A DNA stretch of 64,000 bases from Gammaproteobacteria bacterium (GCA_026705345.1 JAPPAV010000044.1:27070-91069); one strand, 5' to 3'; shown: positions 37,693 to 47,293, numbered from the stretch's first letter. Notes: a model not told the origin generated them from the letters alone. Made by a program: numbers and translations.

Positions 37693-39185
37693 CTGTCTAA
37701 CCCCAGCGCCTTGGCAAGGCCGATGCGTTGGATCTTGCCGGTGGGTCCTTTCGGAATCTCGTCGACGAAGGCGAATCGCCGTGGCGTCTTGAAGTCGGCG
37801 AGGCGTTCAGCAACGAAGTTGCGGAGGTCGCGGTCGGTGACGTCGGCGCCGTCGACGAGCACGATGGCGGCGGCGACATCTTCGCCGAGCCGGGCGTGGG
37901 GCAGCGCAAATGTGCAGGCTTGGGCCACGGCCTCGTGGGCGAGTAGCACCTCGTCCACTTCCAGCGGGGCGATCTTCTCGCCGCCCCGGTTGATGATTTC
38001 CTTAAGGCGTCCGGTAACCCGAATGTAGCCGTCGTCGTCCATGACACCCTGGTCGCCGGTGCGGAACCAATCGCCGTGGAAGGCGCATGCATTCGCCTCC
38101 GGGTTGTTGAGGTAGCCGGTGGTGACGTTGGGGCCGCGAATGGCGATCTCGCCCTCCGTTGCCGCCGGCAAGCCGCGACCTCGGTCGTCTAGGATGGCCA
38201 CCTCCGGCCCGGCGGCTGGACCGACGCTACCCGGCTTGCGCGCCGCGGGTGGCAGCGGATTCGAACACATCTGGTGCGCCGCTTCGGTCATGGCATAGGC
38301 CTCGATGACGGGTGCGTCGAACACGTTCTCCAAGGACGCCATGACCGTTGTGGGTAGTGATGCGGACGACGAGCGAATGAACCGGAGGCGGTTTCCGCGT
38401 ACGGCCTCCTCGTTGCGTCCGGCCCGTGCCAGGATCGCCTGGTGCATGGTCGGCACCGCGCTGTACCAAGTCGGCTCGGTGTCGGCGAGCCACGAGAAGA
38501 ACCGCAACGCGTCGAATCCCGTCGAGCACACGACCTCGCTGCCCGCCGCGAGGCTCGCCAGCACCGGGGCCATCAGGCCGTGGATGTGGAACAGCGGCAT
38601 GATGTTCAGGCAGCGGTCACGTGACTCGAGACGGAGCGTCTCGGCGATGTTGCGAGCCGACGCCGCGAGATTCGCCTGGCTGAGCGGCACCATCTTCGGT
38701 CGCGACGTGGTCCCGGAAGTGTGCAGGATCAGGCCGATCGCGTCGTCGCCCCTCGGTTCCGCCCTCGCCTCGCCGATACCGTCAAGATGGACAGCTCCCG
38801 CCGTCCTCGATTCCCGTAGCCGCAACACCCGGATGCCGCGTGACTTGGCGACTTCGACGGCGACCGAGTCCGTCCCATCTGCCACGACCAGGCCACGAGC
38901 GTCCAAGTCTTCCAGGTAGAAGGCGAACTCGTCCGGTTTGTAGGCGGGGTTGAGCGGGGCGGTGGCACACCACGGTGCGAAGCCCACGAAGGCTGCGGCC
39001 ATGGCGGGGCCGTTCGGCAAAACGAGGGCCACGCGGTCGTCGCCTCCGATGTCGGCGGCGCGCAACTGGCGTCCAAAGGCCGCCGTCTGGGCTCGCAATT
39101 CGCCGTGCGTGATCCCCCGTCGTGACAGGGCCGAAACGGCCGGGGCGTTCGCCTCGCCCCGCAGCAGGTCGATGATCGCGTTCAT
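37689..39185 (-). CDS. AMP-dependent acyl-CoA synthetase (oxalyl-CoA-synthetase-like)
   Basis: A 498-residue ANL-superfamily ligase. The P-loop is LILHTSGTTSRPKMVPLS; then NIMPLFHIHGLMAPVLASL, EAYAMTEAAHQM, FRTGDQGVMDDDGYIRVTGRLKEIINRGGEKIAPLEVDEVL, and the catalytic Lys in PTGKIQRIGLAK. The HIHGLM motif and overall length resemble the oxalyl-CoA synthetase / short acid ligase branch. It overlaps both neighbours by 4 nt (truncated MFS gene upstream, reductase downstream), forming a tight operon. Confidence 0.88.
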   Translation of the reverse strand: MNAIIDLLRGEANAPAVSALSRRGITHGELRAQTAAFGRQLRAADIGGDDRVALVLPNGPAMAAAFVGFAPWCATAPLNPAYKPDEFAFYLEDLDARGLVVADGTDSVAVEVAKSRGIRVLRLRESRTAGAVHLDGIGEARAEPRGDDAIGLILHTSGTTSRPKMVPLSQANLAASARNIAETLRLESRDRCLNIMPLFHIHGLMAPVLASLAAGSEVVCSTGFDALRFFSWLADTEPTWYSAVPTMHQAILARAGRNEEAVRGNRLRFIRSSSASLPTTVMASLENVFDAPVIEAYAMTEAAHQMCSNPLPPAARKPGSVGPAAGPEVAILDDRGRGLPAATEGEIAIRGPNVTTGYLNNPEANACAFHGDWFRTGDQGVMDDDGYIRVTGRLKEIINRGGEKIAPLEVDEVLLAHEAVAQACTFALPHARLGEDVAAAIVLVDGADVTDRDLRNFVAERLADFKTPRRFAFVDEIPKGPTGKIQRIGLAKALGLDS

Positions 39186-40216
39186 CCGCGTAGAGTCTCC
39201 AACAGACGTGCCCTCACGCGCAAACCCAAGGCGGACTCCTTTCGAACAAATTCAGAGCTGTCCCTTCTTAGTTGCCTTGTCGCCAACTGGTCCGCGCGAG
39301 CAGGAATCCTGTCGCGACCCAAAAGGGTCGCGGCCAACACACAGACTCCGAGAACGGCGGTGTGCCAATCCGTAGCGCCAGCAAGCGCGCCACAGAGTAA
39401 GAGCACCCCTATTCCCGTAATCGACTGCATCAGCCCCTTTACCGAAGCCGTCGTGGCACGCGTGGCGTCATCAGCCGCCCGCTGCAGGAGCCCATCCAAC
39501 AAGATAGACGCCAGTCCATTGAGTCCTAGCGAGATCACCAACGGCAAAGCGCCGAAGGGACCGGGAAAGAACACCGAACCAAACAACATCACCGTGGCCA
39601 GTCCATAAATCGCAGAAACCCGTTTCAAACCGCCGCCGACGAAGCGGTGCGCGACAACGACGGCGACCGCGTTGGCACCCGTTGCAGCCGCATAGACGAT
39701 TCCCACGAAAGTGATGCTGACCGGTCTTTTCTCGAGCAGAAACACGCCCAGAAACTCATCGACTCCACCCCAGATTGGCGTGAATAAAACCGCCATCGCC
39801 ACGACGGCGAGGAGAAACCTGCTCCCGAGTACGGAACCTATCCCGCTCGCCAGCGTCCGCGCGAAGCTCAACTTAGGGGGTCTCCTTTGCGCACTGCCGG
39901 AGTCCGGCCATGTCCAGACGAGAAGCGCCCCCAACAACGGAGACACAACGGAGATGACGAGGACGAGGTCGAAGCCCACCGAGTCAACGAGGTATCCACC
40001 GGCGAGAAACGCGAGTCCGGTTCCGAGACTTCCGGCAGCGGCCCCGCGACCGAAAACCCGGCAGAGCGAGGGGTGCGAAGGTGGCATCGCGGACGATCGC
40101 GAGCGGATAGACAACCGAGAACAGGTCGATGTTACGCCACAACAGCAGTACTTGGGGTTAGCCAACCAACGCCTCGACGGCAATTGCCACCGCGCTATAG
40201 TGTTCTCCCGACGCAC
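39182..40216 (-). pseudogene. MFS transporter lacking its N-terminal half
   Basis: The readable MFS sequence begins at RVFGRGAAAGSLGTGLAFLAGG, which corresponds to TM5-6 of a 12-helix MFS protein, and then has TM7-12 (FLLAVVAMAVLF..., FVGIVYAAATGANAVAVVVA, ALPLVISLGLNGLASILL, GIGVLLLCGALAGA). The preceding residues (Cys/Arg/Ser-rich, PKYCCCGVTSTCSRLS) do not look like membrane protein. In a second frame the same DNA reads FSVVYPLAIVRDATFAPL, so a frameshift plus 5' deletion is likely. The intact 3' end overlaps the ligase gene (ATGA). Confidence 0.65.
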
Positions 40217-40277
40217 CCGTTTAGGGTGTGCGGACGCGTGTGTTCAGGTGCAGTTTGCTAAAAGGACAGCGGAAACC

Positions 40278-41093
40278 ATGGGGAATCGCCTAGAAGGGAA
40301 GGTCGCGATCATCACCGGCGGCACCAGCGGAATCGGCGCGGCGACCGCCGAACTGTTCGCGACCGAGGGGGCCGCCGTGGTGATCGCGGGCCGATCCGAG
40401 GCCAAGGGATCGGCACTTGCCGAGCGACTCGGCGACAACGTCCACTACCAACCCCAGGACGTCACCGTGGAAGACGACCTGCGGCGCGTGATCGACGACA
40501 CCGCAGAACGTTTCGGGCGTTTGGACGTGTTGTTCAACAACGCCGGCGGCCCCACGGCGGGAAACGTTGGCGACATCACCGGGGAGAACATCGACTACGG
40601 CGTCAAGTTGCTGTTCACCAGCGTCGTCCTAGGGATGCGCTTCGCCATTCCCCACATGCTGGCATCCGGTGGCGGGTCAATCATCAACAACTCGAGCATC
40701 GCCGCCATCCGCCATCTGCAGGGCAACATCCTCTACTCCGCGGTCAAGGCGGCGGTTACGCACTATTCGAAACTCGCCGGCATCGAGCTCGGTCCGCAGG
40801 GGATCCGCGTCAATGTGATTTCGCCCGGGGCCATCGCGACACCCATCTTCTGGGGCGGCTCGGCGCGCGCCAACACCCTCCCGGATGCCGAAAACGAGCG
40901 CAAGATGGCCAAGTTGCAGGGCAACCTCGCCAGGGCCAACCCGCTCAAGAAATCCGGCGTCGCCTGGGACATCGCGACAGCGGCGCTGTTTCTTGCCAGC
41001 GAAGAAGGCCGGTTCGTGAACAGCCACGATCTGGTCGTGGACGGCGGTCGGACATCGATGTTCAACGAGTACCCCGACTGGGTGAAACGGTAG
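40278..41093 (+). CDS. Short-chain dehydrogenase/reductase (SDR)
   Basis: A 271-residue classical SDR. Cofactor motif TGGTSGIGAATAE, DVT acidic site, NNAGGP, the catalytic Ser in IINNSSIAA and YSAVK, and the substrate-side SPGAIATPIFWGG. The C-terminus ends LVVDGGRTSMFNEYPDWVKR. The ATG at 40278 follows AAAGGACAGCGG; the longer open frame upstream is antisense to the MFS gene. Substrate unknown. A sulfatase gene starts 5 nt after its stop, so the two are probably co-transcribed. Confidence 0.9.
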   Translation: MGNRLEGKVAIITGGTSGIGAATAELFATEGAAVVIAGRSEAKGSALAERLGDNVHYQPQDVTVEDDLRRVIDDTAERFGRLDVLFNNAGGPTAGNVGDITGENIDYGVKLLFTSVVLGMRFAIPHMLASGGGSIINNSSIAAIRHLQGNILYSAVKAAVTHYSKLAGIELGPQGIRVNVISPGAIATPIFWGGSARANTLPDAENERKMAKLQGNLARANPLKKSGVAWDIATAALFLASEEGRFVNSHDLVVDGGRTSMFNEYPDWVKR

Positions 41094-41098
41094 CTGTC

Positions 41099-42574
41099 AT
41101 GCGAATACGAACCCCAAGTTTCATCGCCTGGGCCGTTGGTGTCGCCCTGACCGTTGGGGCCCTCGGCGCCGAACAACCCAACATCGTGCTGATTGTCGCG
41201 GATGATCTCGGCTATCCGGACATCTGCGCCTACGGTTGCACGTCCGGCCGCACACCCCATATCGACTCGCTGGCCGAGCGCGGCGTCAAGTTCACCGACG
41301 GCTACGTCTCGGCACCCATTTGCAGCCCGTCCCGGGCGGGAATGCTGACCGGCCGCTACCAGCAGCGTTTCGGCCACGAATTCAATGCCGGGGGTCAGGC
41401 GCGGTCCCACCGGATGGGGCTCGGCACCCCGGCATCGGAGACACTCCTGCCTGCCTATCTCAAGTCCGCTGGCTACGTCACTGGGATGAGCGGCAAGTGG
41501 CACCTCGGTTCCATCGACGCGCTGCACCCCTTAAACCGAGGGTTCGACGAATTCTTCGGTTTCCTGCATGGCGCCAACGCGTATTTCGACCGCAAATCCC
41601 GGAAAGACGCGGTGTTCGCGAACGCCAAGGGATTGCGGGGACGGGGTCCCATCAATCCGATTCTCCGCGGCCACGAGCCGGTGGTGGAGAGCGAATACCT
41701 GACCGACGCCCTGACACGCGAAGCCGTCGCGTTCATCGACCGCCACGCGGACCAGCCGTTCTTCCTCTACGTGCCCTACAACGCCCCGCACACGCCGCTC
41801 GAGGTGACCCAGCGCTACTACGACCGTTTCCCGGAGATTGAGGATCACCCGACGCGCGTCTACAAGGCAATGATCAGTGCCGTGGACGACGGGGTGGGTG
41901 CGATCCTCGCCTCGCTGGAGGAACACGGCGTCGCGGACGATACGCTCACGATCTTCACGGCCGACAACGGCTGCGCGATCTATACGGGCGCCTGCACGAA
42001 CGAACCCCTGTTTCACGGCAAGCTCCTGCCTTTCGAAGGTGGCGTCCGAGTGCCGTTCCTCGCGGCCTGGCCGAATGGACTGCCTGCGGGACGCACCCTC
42101 GACACGCCGGTCAGCACACTGGACATCGTGCCCACGGCCATCGACCTGGCCGGTGTGTCCACAACGCATATGACCCGGCAGCGCTTCGATGGCGTGAACT
42201 TCGTCGACCTGGTGAACGCACCGGCGAAGGCAGTGAAGGCAGAGGTGGCCGATTCGCTGAAGCATCAACCGCTACGTTTCGGCGCAGCGGACCGGCCCAT
42301 CTTCTGGCGCAACAAGGACAACGCCGGTGTGCGTCTCGGCCCGTGGAAGCTGGTACGGCTCGGCGAGTTGGAATTCCTATTCGACCTGTCGACGGACATC
42401 GGCGAGGAGACGAACCTGATCGGCTTGAAGCCTGACGTCGCGGCGGAGCTAAAGCGCGCCTACGATGCCTGGGCCCGGGAGACGCGCGCTCCCCTGTGGC
42501 CGCCGAAGAACATCGCCAAGGTCCCCGTCGAGCTACCCGGGATCGGCGATCGGGTGATCGACACGGCCATCTGA
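41099..42574 (+). CDS. Secreted type I sulfatase
   Basis: A 491-residue alkaline-phosphatase-superfamily sulfatase with signal peptide (FIAWAVGVALTVGALGA). Metal Asp pair in LIVADDLGYPD; formylglycine signature CSPSRAGMLTGRYQQRFG with Cys75 as the residue to be oxidised; SGKWHLG; PFFLYVPYNAPHTPLE; TADNGCAIYTG. The Cys type needs a formylglycine-generating enzyme, not in this window. Likely periplasmic hydrolysis of sulfate esters on marine glycans or steroids. The glycan target is not readable. Confidence 0.92.
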   Translation: MRIRTPSFIAWAVGVALTVGALGAEQPNIVLIVADDLGYPDICAYGCTSGRTPHIDSLAERGVKFTDGYVSAPICSPSRAGMLTGRYQQRFGHEFNAGGQARSHRMGLGTPASETLLPAYLKSAGYVTGMSGKWHLGSIDALHPLNRGFDEFFGFLHGANAYFDRKSRKDAVFANAKGLRGRGPINPILRGHEPVVESEYLTDALTREAVAFIDRHADQPFFLYVPYNAPHTPLEVTQRYYDRFPEIEDHPTRVYKAMISAVDDGVGAILASLEEHGVADDTLTIFTADNGCAIYTGACTNEPLFHGKLLPFEGGVRVPFLAAWPNGLPAGRTLDTPVSTLDIVPTAIDLAGVSTTHMTRQRFDGVNFVDLVNAPAKAVKAEVADSLKHQPLRFGAADRPIFWRNKDNAGVRLGPWKLVRLGELEFLFDLSTDIGEETNLIGLKPDVAAELKRAYDAWARETRAPLWPPKNIAKVPVELPGIGDRVIDTAI

Positions 42575-42585
42575 TCCGCAACCAC

Positions 42586-42659
42586 GTACGGGACGGGCTT
42601 GTCCCGTCCGGAAATCCGGCAGTCGCCCCAGTGCGGGCGACCACGAGGGTCGCCCCTAC
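42586..42659. repeat. REP pair after the sulfatase gene
   Basis: 42586-42609 (+) is an A copy with GTAC instead of GTAG. 42635-42659 (-) is a B copy (GGGCGACC, loop complement ACGAG, GGTCGCCCCTAC). Confidence 0.88.
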
Positions 42660-42719
42660 GATCCGTTTCGCGAGTGGAGGTTCGAAGTACGCGAAAGGCG
42701 CGGTGCTACAATTCCTCGA

Positions 42720-43724
42720 ATGCAGAGCGTCGACCAACAAGTACTGGGCCAGGCGCGAGACTGGCTCCGTGCCGGGCAGCCCTGCTGGCTTGCGGCCGTC
42801 GTGGCGACGTACGGGTCGTCGCCGAGGCCGGTGGGATCGCTCCTCACCTGCAACCGCGATGGCCGGATCGAGGGCTCGCTTTCCGGTGGTTGCGTGGAAG
42901 ATGACCTCCTTGAGAAGCTGACGGCGGGCCAGCTCGCCCAAGACCGTCCCCAGTTCTTTCGCTACGGCGAAACCGAAGAGGAAGCCGAGCAACTGGGGCT
43001 TCCCTGTGGCGGGCACCTGGACATCGTCGTCGAACCGCATACGCCGACGCCATCAAGTCAAGCTCATTTCGATCACCTAGTCGACCGCCTGGCAAGGCGG
43101 GCCTGCGTGGAACGGACGGTATTGTTGAAGTCTGGAGCCTTCGACTACCGGGACGTCGAGAACCACGCGGATCTCCGGTACGACCACGAAGGCGGGGTGC
43201 TCGTACAGACCTATGGTCCCCAAGACCGGTTGTTCGTGATCGGCACGAACATGGTCTCGGCGTACGTCGCCGAGATTGCGATCGCCCTAGGCTACGACGT
43301 CGTGGTGTGCGATCCCCGCCCGGACCGTCTGGAGGACTTCGACGTCGCCGGTGTCAAGAAGGTCCGGGAGATGCCCGACGACGCCGTTCGACGCTACGCC
43401 AGCGACAGCCACTCGGCGGTCGTGGCCCTAACGCACGACCCGCGAATCGACGACATGGGCCTGATGGAAGCCTTGAAGACCGACGCCTTCTACGTCGGTG
43501 CGATGGGATCAGGCCGAACCTCCTCCAACCGGCGTGGACGGCTTAAGCAACTGGAGCTTTCGGCGTCGGAAATTCGCCGCCTGCACGCGCCCATCGGCCT
43601 GCCGATCGGCAGCAAGACGCCCCCGGAGATCGCCATCGCCGTGCTGGCCGAAATCACCGCGGTGCGCAAGCAGTGCGCCCCCGGGGCGCGCCTCGCGGTG
43701 GAGCGGATCGCCGCAGGCGCGTGA
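42720..43724 (+). CDS. XdhC/CoxI family molybdenum-hydroxylase maturation protein
   Basis: A 334-residue XdhC family protein: VATYGSSPRPVGSLLTCNRDG, SGGCVEDDLLEKL, GLPCGGHLDIVVEP in the XdhC/CoxI domain, then a Rossmann domain (LFVIGTNMVSAYVAEIAIALGYDVVVCDPR; ALTHDPRIDD; YVGAMGSGRTSSNRR; GLPIGSKTPPEIAIAVLAEI). These proteins bind Mo cofactor and help insert the sulfurated form into xanthine-dehydrogenase-like enzymes. The following MocA-like gene overlaps by 4 nt. No molybdenum hydroxylase is in the window. Confidence 0.92.
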   Translation: MQSVDQQVLGQARDWLRAGQPCWLAAVVATYGSSPRPVGSLLTCNRDGRIEGSLSGGCVEDDLLEKLTAGQLAQDRPQFFRYGETEEEAEQLGLPCGGHLDIVVEPHTPTPSSQAHFDHLVDRLARRACVERTVLLKSGAFDYRDVENHADLRYDHEGGVLVQTYGPQDRLFVIGTNMVSAYVAEIAIALGYDVVVCDPRPDRLEDFDVAGVKKVREMPDDAVRRYASDSHSAVVALTHDPRIDDMGLMEALKTDAFYVGAMGSGRTSSNRRGRLKQLELSASEIRRLHAPIGLPIGSKTPPEIAIAVLAEITAVRKQCAPGARLAVERIAAGA

Positions 43725-44317
43725 GTATCGCGGCCATCGTGTTGGCCGCCGGTAGCGCCCGGCGGTTTGGAAGCGACAAGCGCCGTCACCTCATCGACGG
43801 CGTGCCCATGTTGACGCGAACCCTAACGACCTACCGCGAGGTGCTGGACCGGGTGGTTGCCGCAATCCGACCCGGCGAGCGGCTGATCGCCGAACTCGTG
43901 ACGGCTGCCGGCTGCGAGGTCGTGGAGGCGGCCGACGCCGCCGCCGGTCAGTCCCGCTCCCTTGCCGCCGGCGTGAAGGCGTTGACGTCGGGACACACCG
44001 CCGATCGCGGGACGGGACGCCCAGTGCCCGTTGCCGTGCCGGAAGGCCTGCTGGTCGGATTGGCGGACATGCCGTTCATCGAGGCCGAGACCCTTCGCCG
44101 CCTCGTCGAGGCGATGGTGGAACATCCCGATGCCATCGTGCGCCCTCGGTGCGGGGACCGAGGCGGCAATCCAATCGGATTTCCGGCTCGACTATTCGAC
44201 GAACTGACGCGAATCGACGGCGATACCGGCGCACGCGAGATCGTCGCTCGTGCCGAGGATGTACTGCTCGTGGAGGTCGACGACCGAGGCGTCCTCGACG
44301 ACATCGACCAGCCGTGA
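43721..44317 (+). CDS. MocA-like molybdenum cofactor nucleotidyltransferase
   Basis: A 198-residue NTP-transferase fold: SIAAIVLAAGSARRFGSDKRRHLIDGVPML is the nucleotide loop, then LVGLADMPFIEAETLRRLVEAM and GGNPIGFPARLFDEL. MocA adds CMP to Mo-molybdopterin to give the cytosine dinucleotide cofactor used by xanthine-dehydrogenase-type enzymes. The GTG start lies inside the xdhC stop. The distinction from MobA (GMP) rests on linkage to XdhC. Confidence 0.85.
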   Translation: MSIAAIVLAAGSARRFGSDKRRHLIDGVPMLTRTLTTYREVLDRVVAAIRPGERLIAELVTAAGCEVVEAADAAAGQSRSLAAGVKALTSGHTADRGTGRPVPVAVPEGLLVGLADMPFIEAETLRRLVEAMVEHPDAIVRPRCGDRGGNPIGFPARLFDELTRIDGDTGAREIVARAEDVLLVEVDDRGVLDDIDQP

Positions 44318-44361
44318 CGCGAGCAACGGCCATGCGGCTACGCCCTTTGATGAGTACCGGG

Positions 44362-45237
44362 TCAGCGGCTTCGCAACCGGGTCGCCCAGTCGAGCTTGCT
44401 TCGGCAGGACTCGTAGAAGCTGTGACCGTGGGGAAAAGCCAGCCGCAGCGCGTTGGGATGCTTGAAGATCCTCACTTCGTCGTTCGGTTCGAGACTCAAG
44501 TCGACCTGCGAATCGCAGGTGACCTTCGGCGTTGCCGGCCCCTCGCCAACCCGGACTCCAATCGTCGAGTCGCCGTACACGACCAACGGTCGCGACGTGA
44601 GCGTATGCGGGAACATGGGCACGATCTCCACCGCGTCGAGCCGGGGATGCAGGATCGGTCCGCCAGCCGACAGGGCGTAGGCCGTCGATCCCGTCGGTGT
44701 CGAGACGATCAGACCGTCGGAGCGCTGCTCGTAGACGAACTCGTCGTCGATGAACAGTTGGAAATCCATCATCCGCGACATGCTGCCGGCATGGACGACG
44801 ACATCGTTGAGCGCGACCCCGACCTCGACACCCTCGCCGTTGCGATGCACATGGGACTCCAGGAGAAACCGATCTTCCACCGTGAACGCGCCCGCCATGA
44901 CCCGCGCGATCTTCTCGGCGATCTGGTCGGGCGCGATGTCGGCAAGAAACCCCAGCCCGCCACGATTGATGCCGAGTACCGGAACGCGCGTGTGAGCGAC
45001 ATCCCGGGCCACGCCGAGGATGCTGCCATCTCCCCCGACGACAACAACGAGATCGACGCCCTCGCCCACCGATGCCCGCGGAACACCATCCGGCAGCGAG
45101 AGCATCTCAGCGGTTCGGGCTTCGAACACCAACTCGACGCCCGCCGAGAGAAGCGCGGACAGTACGACCTTCAGCGAGTCGACCACGTGGGGACTACCGC
45201 TTCGGCCCACGACGGCAACACGCTCGAACTTGGTCAT
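44362..45237 (-). CDS. nadK: NAD kinase
   Basis: A 291-residue ATP-NAD kinase producing NADP. GGDG motif in LVVVVGGDGSILGVARD, then GINRGGLGFLADI, ALNDVVVHAG, the TPTGSTAYALSAGGPILHP core and the C-terminal VTCDSQVDLSLEPNDEVRIF. The ATG at 45237 follows GGGAGGG; the longer open frame upstream is unsupported. It is divergent from cysE. Confidence 0.95.
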   Translation of the reverse strand: MTKFERVAVVGRSGSPHVVDSLKVVLSALLSAGVELVFEARTAEMLSLPDGVPRASVGEGVDLVVVVGGDGSILGVARDVAHTRVPVLGINRGGLGFLADIAPDQIAEKIARVMAGAFTVEDRFLLESHVHRNGEGVEVGVALNDVVVHAGSMSRMMDFQLFIDDEFVYEQRSDGLIVSTPTGSTAYALSAGGPILHPRLDAVEIVPMFPHTLTSRPLVVYGDSTIGVRVGEGPATPKVTCDSQVDLSLEPNDEVRIFKHPNALRLAFPHGHSFYESCRSKLDWATRLRSR

Positions 45238-45364
45238 CGGCCCTCCCCAGGATGCGATTTCGCGAGTATACGCGGCAGCCCTCCCGCCCACATCGGCTTG
45301 AAATGTGGGGTCCCCACGTTCACGCTTCGTCCCTCGACCAAGGCGGCGAACATTTCCCACACCA

Positions 45365-46204
45365 ATGCCCGACGGTAACGAACGACAGCGCAATACCCTG
45401 CTGGAGGCATATCGCAAGACCGGCACGCCCGCCGCCGACGGAGTTTGGGAGGCGATGCGCTGCGAGGCCGCCGCCAAGGCCGAAGAGGAGCCGATTCTCG
45501 GCAGCTATTTCCACGCCACGATCCTCAACCACGTGAGCTTCCGCTCCGCACTGTCCTTCCGCCTCGCCAGCAAACTCGACAATCCCATGCTGCCGACCAT
45601 GCTCATCCGCGATGTGATCGACGAGGCGATTTCCGACGACGCCCGCATTCTCGACCGTGCTCTCGCCGACATCCTGGCAACGTTCGACCGCGACCCGGCA
45701 TGCGAGGACTTCTCCACGCCGTTCCTATTTCTCAAGGGTTTTCATGCCTTGCAGGCGCATCGCATCGCCCACTGGCTTTGGCACCAGGGCCGTCACACCC
45801 TGGCTTTGTTTTTCCAAAGTCAGATCAGCGTGGGGCTCGATGTCGACATCCATCCGGCGGCCCGGATGGGTCGCGGCATCCTGGTCGACCATGCCACCGG
45901 CATCGTCATCGGCGAGACGGCCGTGGTGGAGGACGACGTATCCATCCTGCATGCGGTGACCCTCGGTGGAACCGGCAAGGAGTCCGGCGACCGGCATCCC
46001 AAGGTCCGGCACGGCGTCCTGCTCGGGGCGGGCTGCAAGGTCATCGGCAACATCGAGATCGGTGCCGGCGCCAAGGTCGGCGCCGGTAGCGTGGTTCTCG
46101 AAGACGTCCCTCCGCACGTGACCGTGGCTGGCGTTCCCGCCCAAGTGGTTGGGCCCACCCGGGACGAGAATCCGGCATTCGGAATGGACCACAGCCTGCG
46201 TTAG
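45365..46204 (+). CDS. cysE: Serine O-acetyltransferase
   Basis: A 279-residue CysE making O-acetylserine for cysteine synthesis. The N-terminal helical SATase domain (WEAMRCEAAAKAEEEPILGSYFHATIL, IRDVIDEAI) precedes the left-handed beta-helix: VDIHPAARMGRGILVDHATGIVIGETAVVEDDVSILHAVTLGGTGK, GAGCKVIGNIEIGAGAKVGAGSVV. The catalytic His lies in VDHATG. The C-terminus ends shortly after the VVGPTR turn. The ATG at 45365 is the likely start. Confidence 0.96.
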   Translation: MPDGNERQRNTLLEAYRKTGTPAADGVWEAMRCEAAAKAEEEPILGSYFHATILNHVSFRSALSFRLASKLDNPMLPTMLIRDVIDEAISDDARILDRALADILATFDRDPACEDFSTPFLFLKGFHALQAHRIAHWLWHQGRHTLALFFQSQISVGLDVDIHPAARMGRGILVDHATGIVIGETAVVEDDVSILHAVTLGGTGKESGDRHPKVRHGVLLGAGCKVIGNIEIGAGAKVGAGSVVLEDVPPHVTVAGVPAQVVGPTRDENPAFGMDHSLR

Positions 46205-46208
46205 CGTC

Positions 46209-47171
46209 GTGTGCTTGCCCGCCACCGTGGCCCCCGATACCGCGGGTTCCGATGAAACCGACGACGGCGTCGGGCGGACTGTCGTCTGGCGGTTCGTCGA
46301 CGGCAAGCCGGGGCACGAGAAACAGTCCGCGGGCCTGATCCAGGGAGTCGAGTCGATCCGGCCCATCGAGGTCCACGAGATCGACGTTCGTTTCATGGCG
46401 TTCTATTGGCGACAGATCCGGCGTTTTCTGCTGCGCGACGCACCGGACCTGCCGCCGCCGGACCTGCTCGTCGGTGTTGGCCACCGGACCCATCTGCCAC
46501 TCCTCCTGGCCCGCCTCGTGTGCGGTGGAAGGTCCGTGGTGCTGATGAAGCCGACCCTGCCGTTGGCGTGCTTCGACCTGCTTTTCGTACCCCGGCACGA
46601 CCGGGTTCGCCGCAAAACGAACGTCATCCCAACACGAGGCGTCATCTGTCCGACAAAGGTCGATGACAAGGAGACCGATACGGGCCTGATATTGCTAGGC
46701 GGTCCCAGTCCGCACTTCAAGTGGTCCAACCGCACCGTCGGCGACCAAGTCGAGGCGATCATCCGCGAGACGCCGGAAGTGGTTTGGCAGGTGTGCGACT
46801 CGCGACGGACCCCCCAGGGTTTGGGGGACCACCTACCCACGGCGGCGAACGCTCTACGCCATTGGCGCTCGCTACCCGCCGATTTCCTCGACAACGCCCT
46901 CGCCAAGGCGGAATACGTCTGGGTCAGCGCCGACAGCGCGTCGATGCTCTACGAGTCGCTTTCCGCCCAGGCGCGGGTCGGCATCATCGCCCTGGAACCG
47001 AAGCGGCGGCGTAACAAGCACGTCCGCGCCATCGCCGAACTCGTCGCCTCGGGCCACGTCTCGTCGAGCGCGAACGGGTTCCGGCTTGACCGCGGCACCG
47101 ACTCGGCGGGTTTCGGCCCGGAGAATCGGCGCTGCGCCCAGATCGTCGTGGAACGGCTGCTCGACCCGTAG
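46209..47171 (+). CDS. ELM1 / GtrOC1-like family protein
   Basis: A 320-residue protein of the Mito_fiss_Elm1 family: VWRFVDGKPGHEKQSAGLIQGV at the N-terminus, LLVGVGHRTHLPLLLARL, LMKPTLPLACFDLLFVPRHD, ILLGGPSPHFKWSN and EYVWVSADSASMLYESLSA. Bacterial members have a glycosyltransferase-B-like fold and are often near envelope sugar genes; activity is not established. The GTG at 46209 lies 4 nt after cysE, so co-transcription is likely. Confidence 0.85.
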   Translation: MCLPATVAPDTAGSDETDDGVGRTVVWRFVDGKPGHEKQSAGLIQGVESIRPIEVHEIDVRFMAFYWRQIRRFLLRDAPDLPPPDLLVGVGHRTHLPLLLARLVCGGRSVVLMKPTLPLACFDLLFVPRHDRVRRKTNVIPTRGVICPTKVDDKETDTGLILLGGPSPHFKWSNRTVGDQVEAIIRETPEVVWQVCDSRRTPQGLGDHLPTAANALRHWRSLPADFLDNALAKAEYVWVSADSASMLYESLSAQARVGIIALEPKRRRNKHVRAIAELVASGHVSSSANGFRLDRGTDSAGFGPENRRCAQIVVERLLDP

Positions 47172-47185
47172 CGCCCCATAGCCGG

Positions 47186-47214
47186 GTCGGCGCTTCGCTT
47201 CGCTGTGCGCCGAC
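47186..47214. repeat. Isolated hairpin downstream of the ELM1-like gene
   Basis: GTCGGCGC (47186-47193) pairs with GCGCCGAC (47207-47214) around a 13-nt loop. It lies 15 nt after the stop codon and could be a transcript end without a T-run. A second perfect 8-bp hairpin GAGAATGC-TGCC-GCATTCTC is at 47341-47360. The gap 47172-47525 holds these, the REP pair and no ORF. Confidence 0.5.
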
Positions 47215-47293
47215 TCCGCCTCCGGCCCAGCCACGCCGACCTCCCATGAAACCAACGCCACGGTCGCAAGCTCCCTTTGGCGTTTGTTCCATG

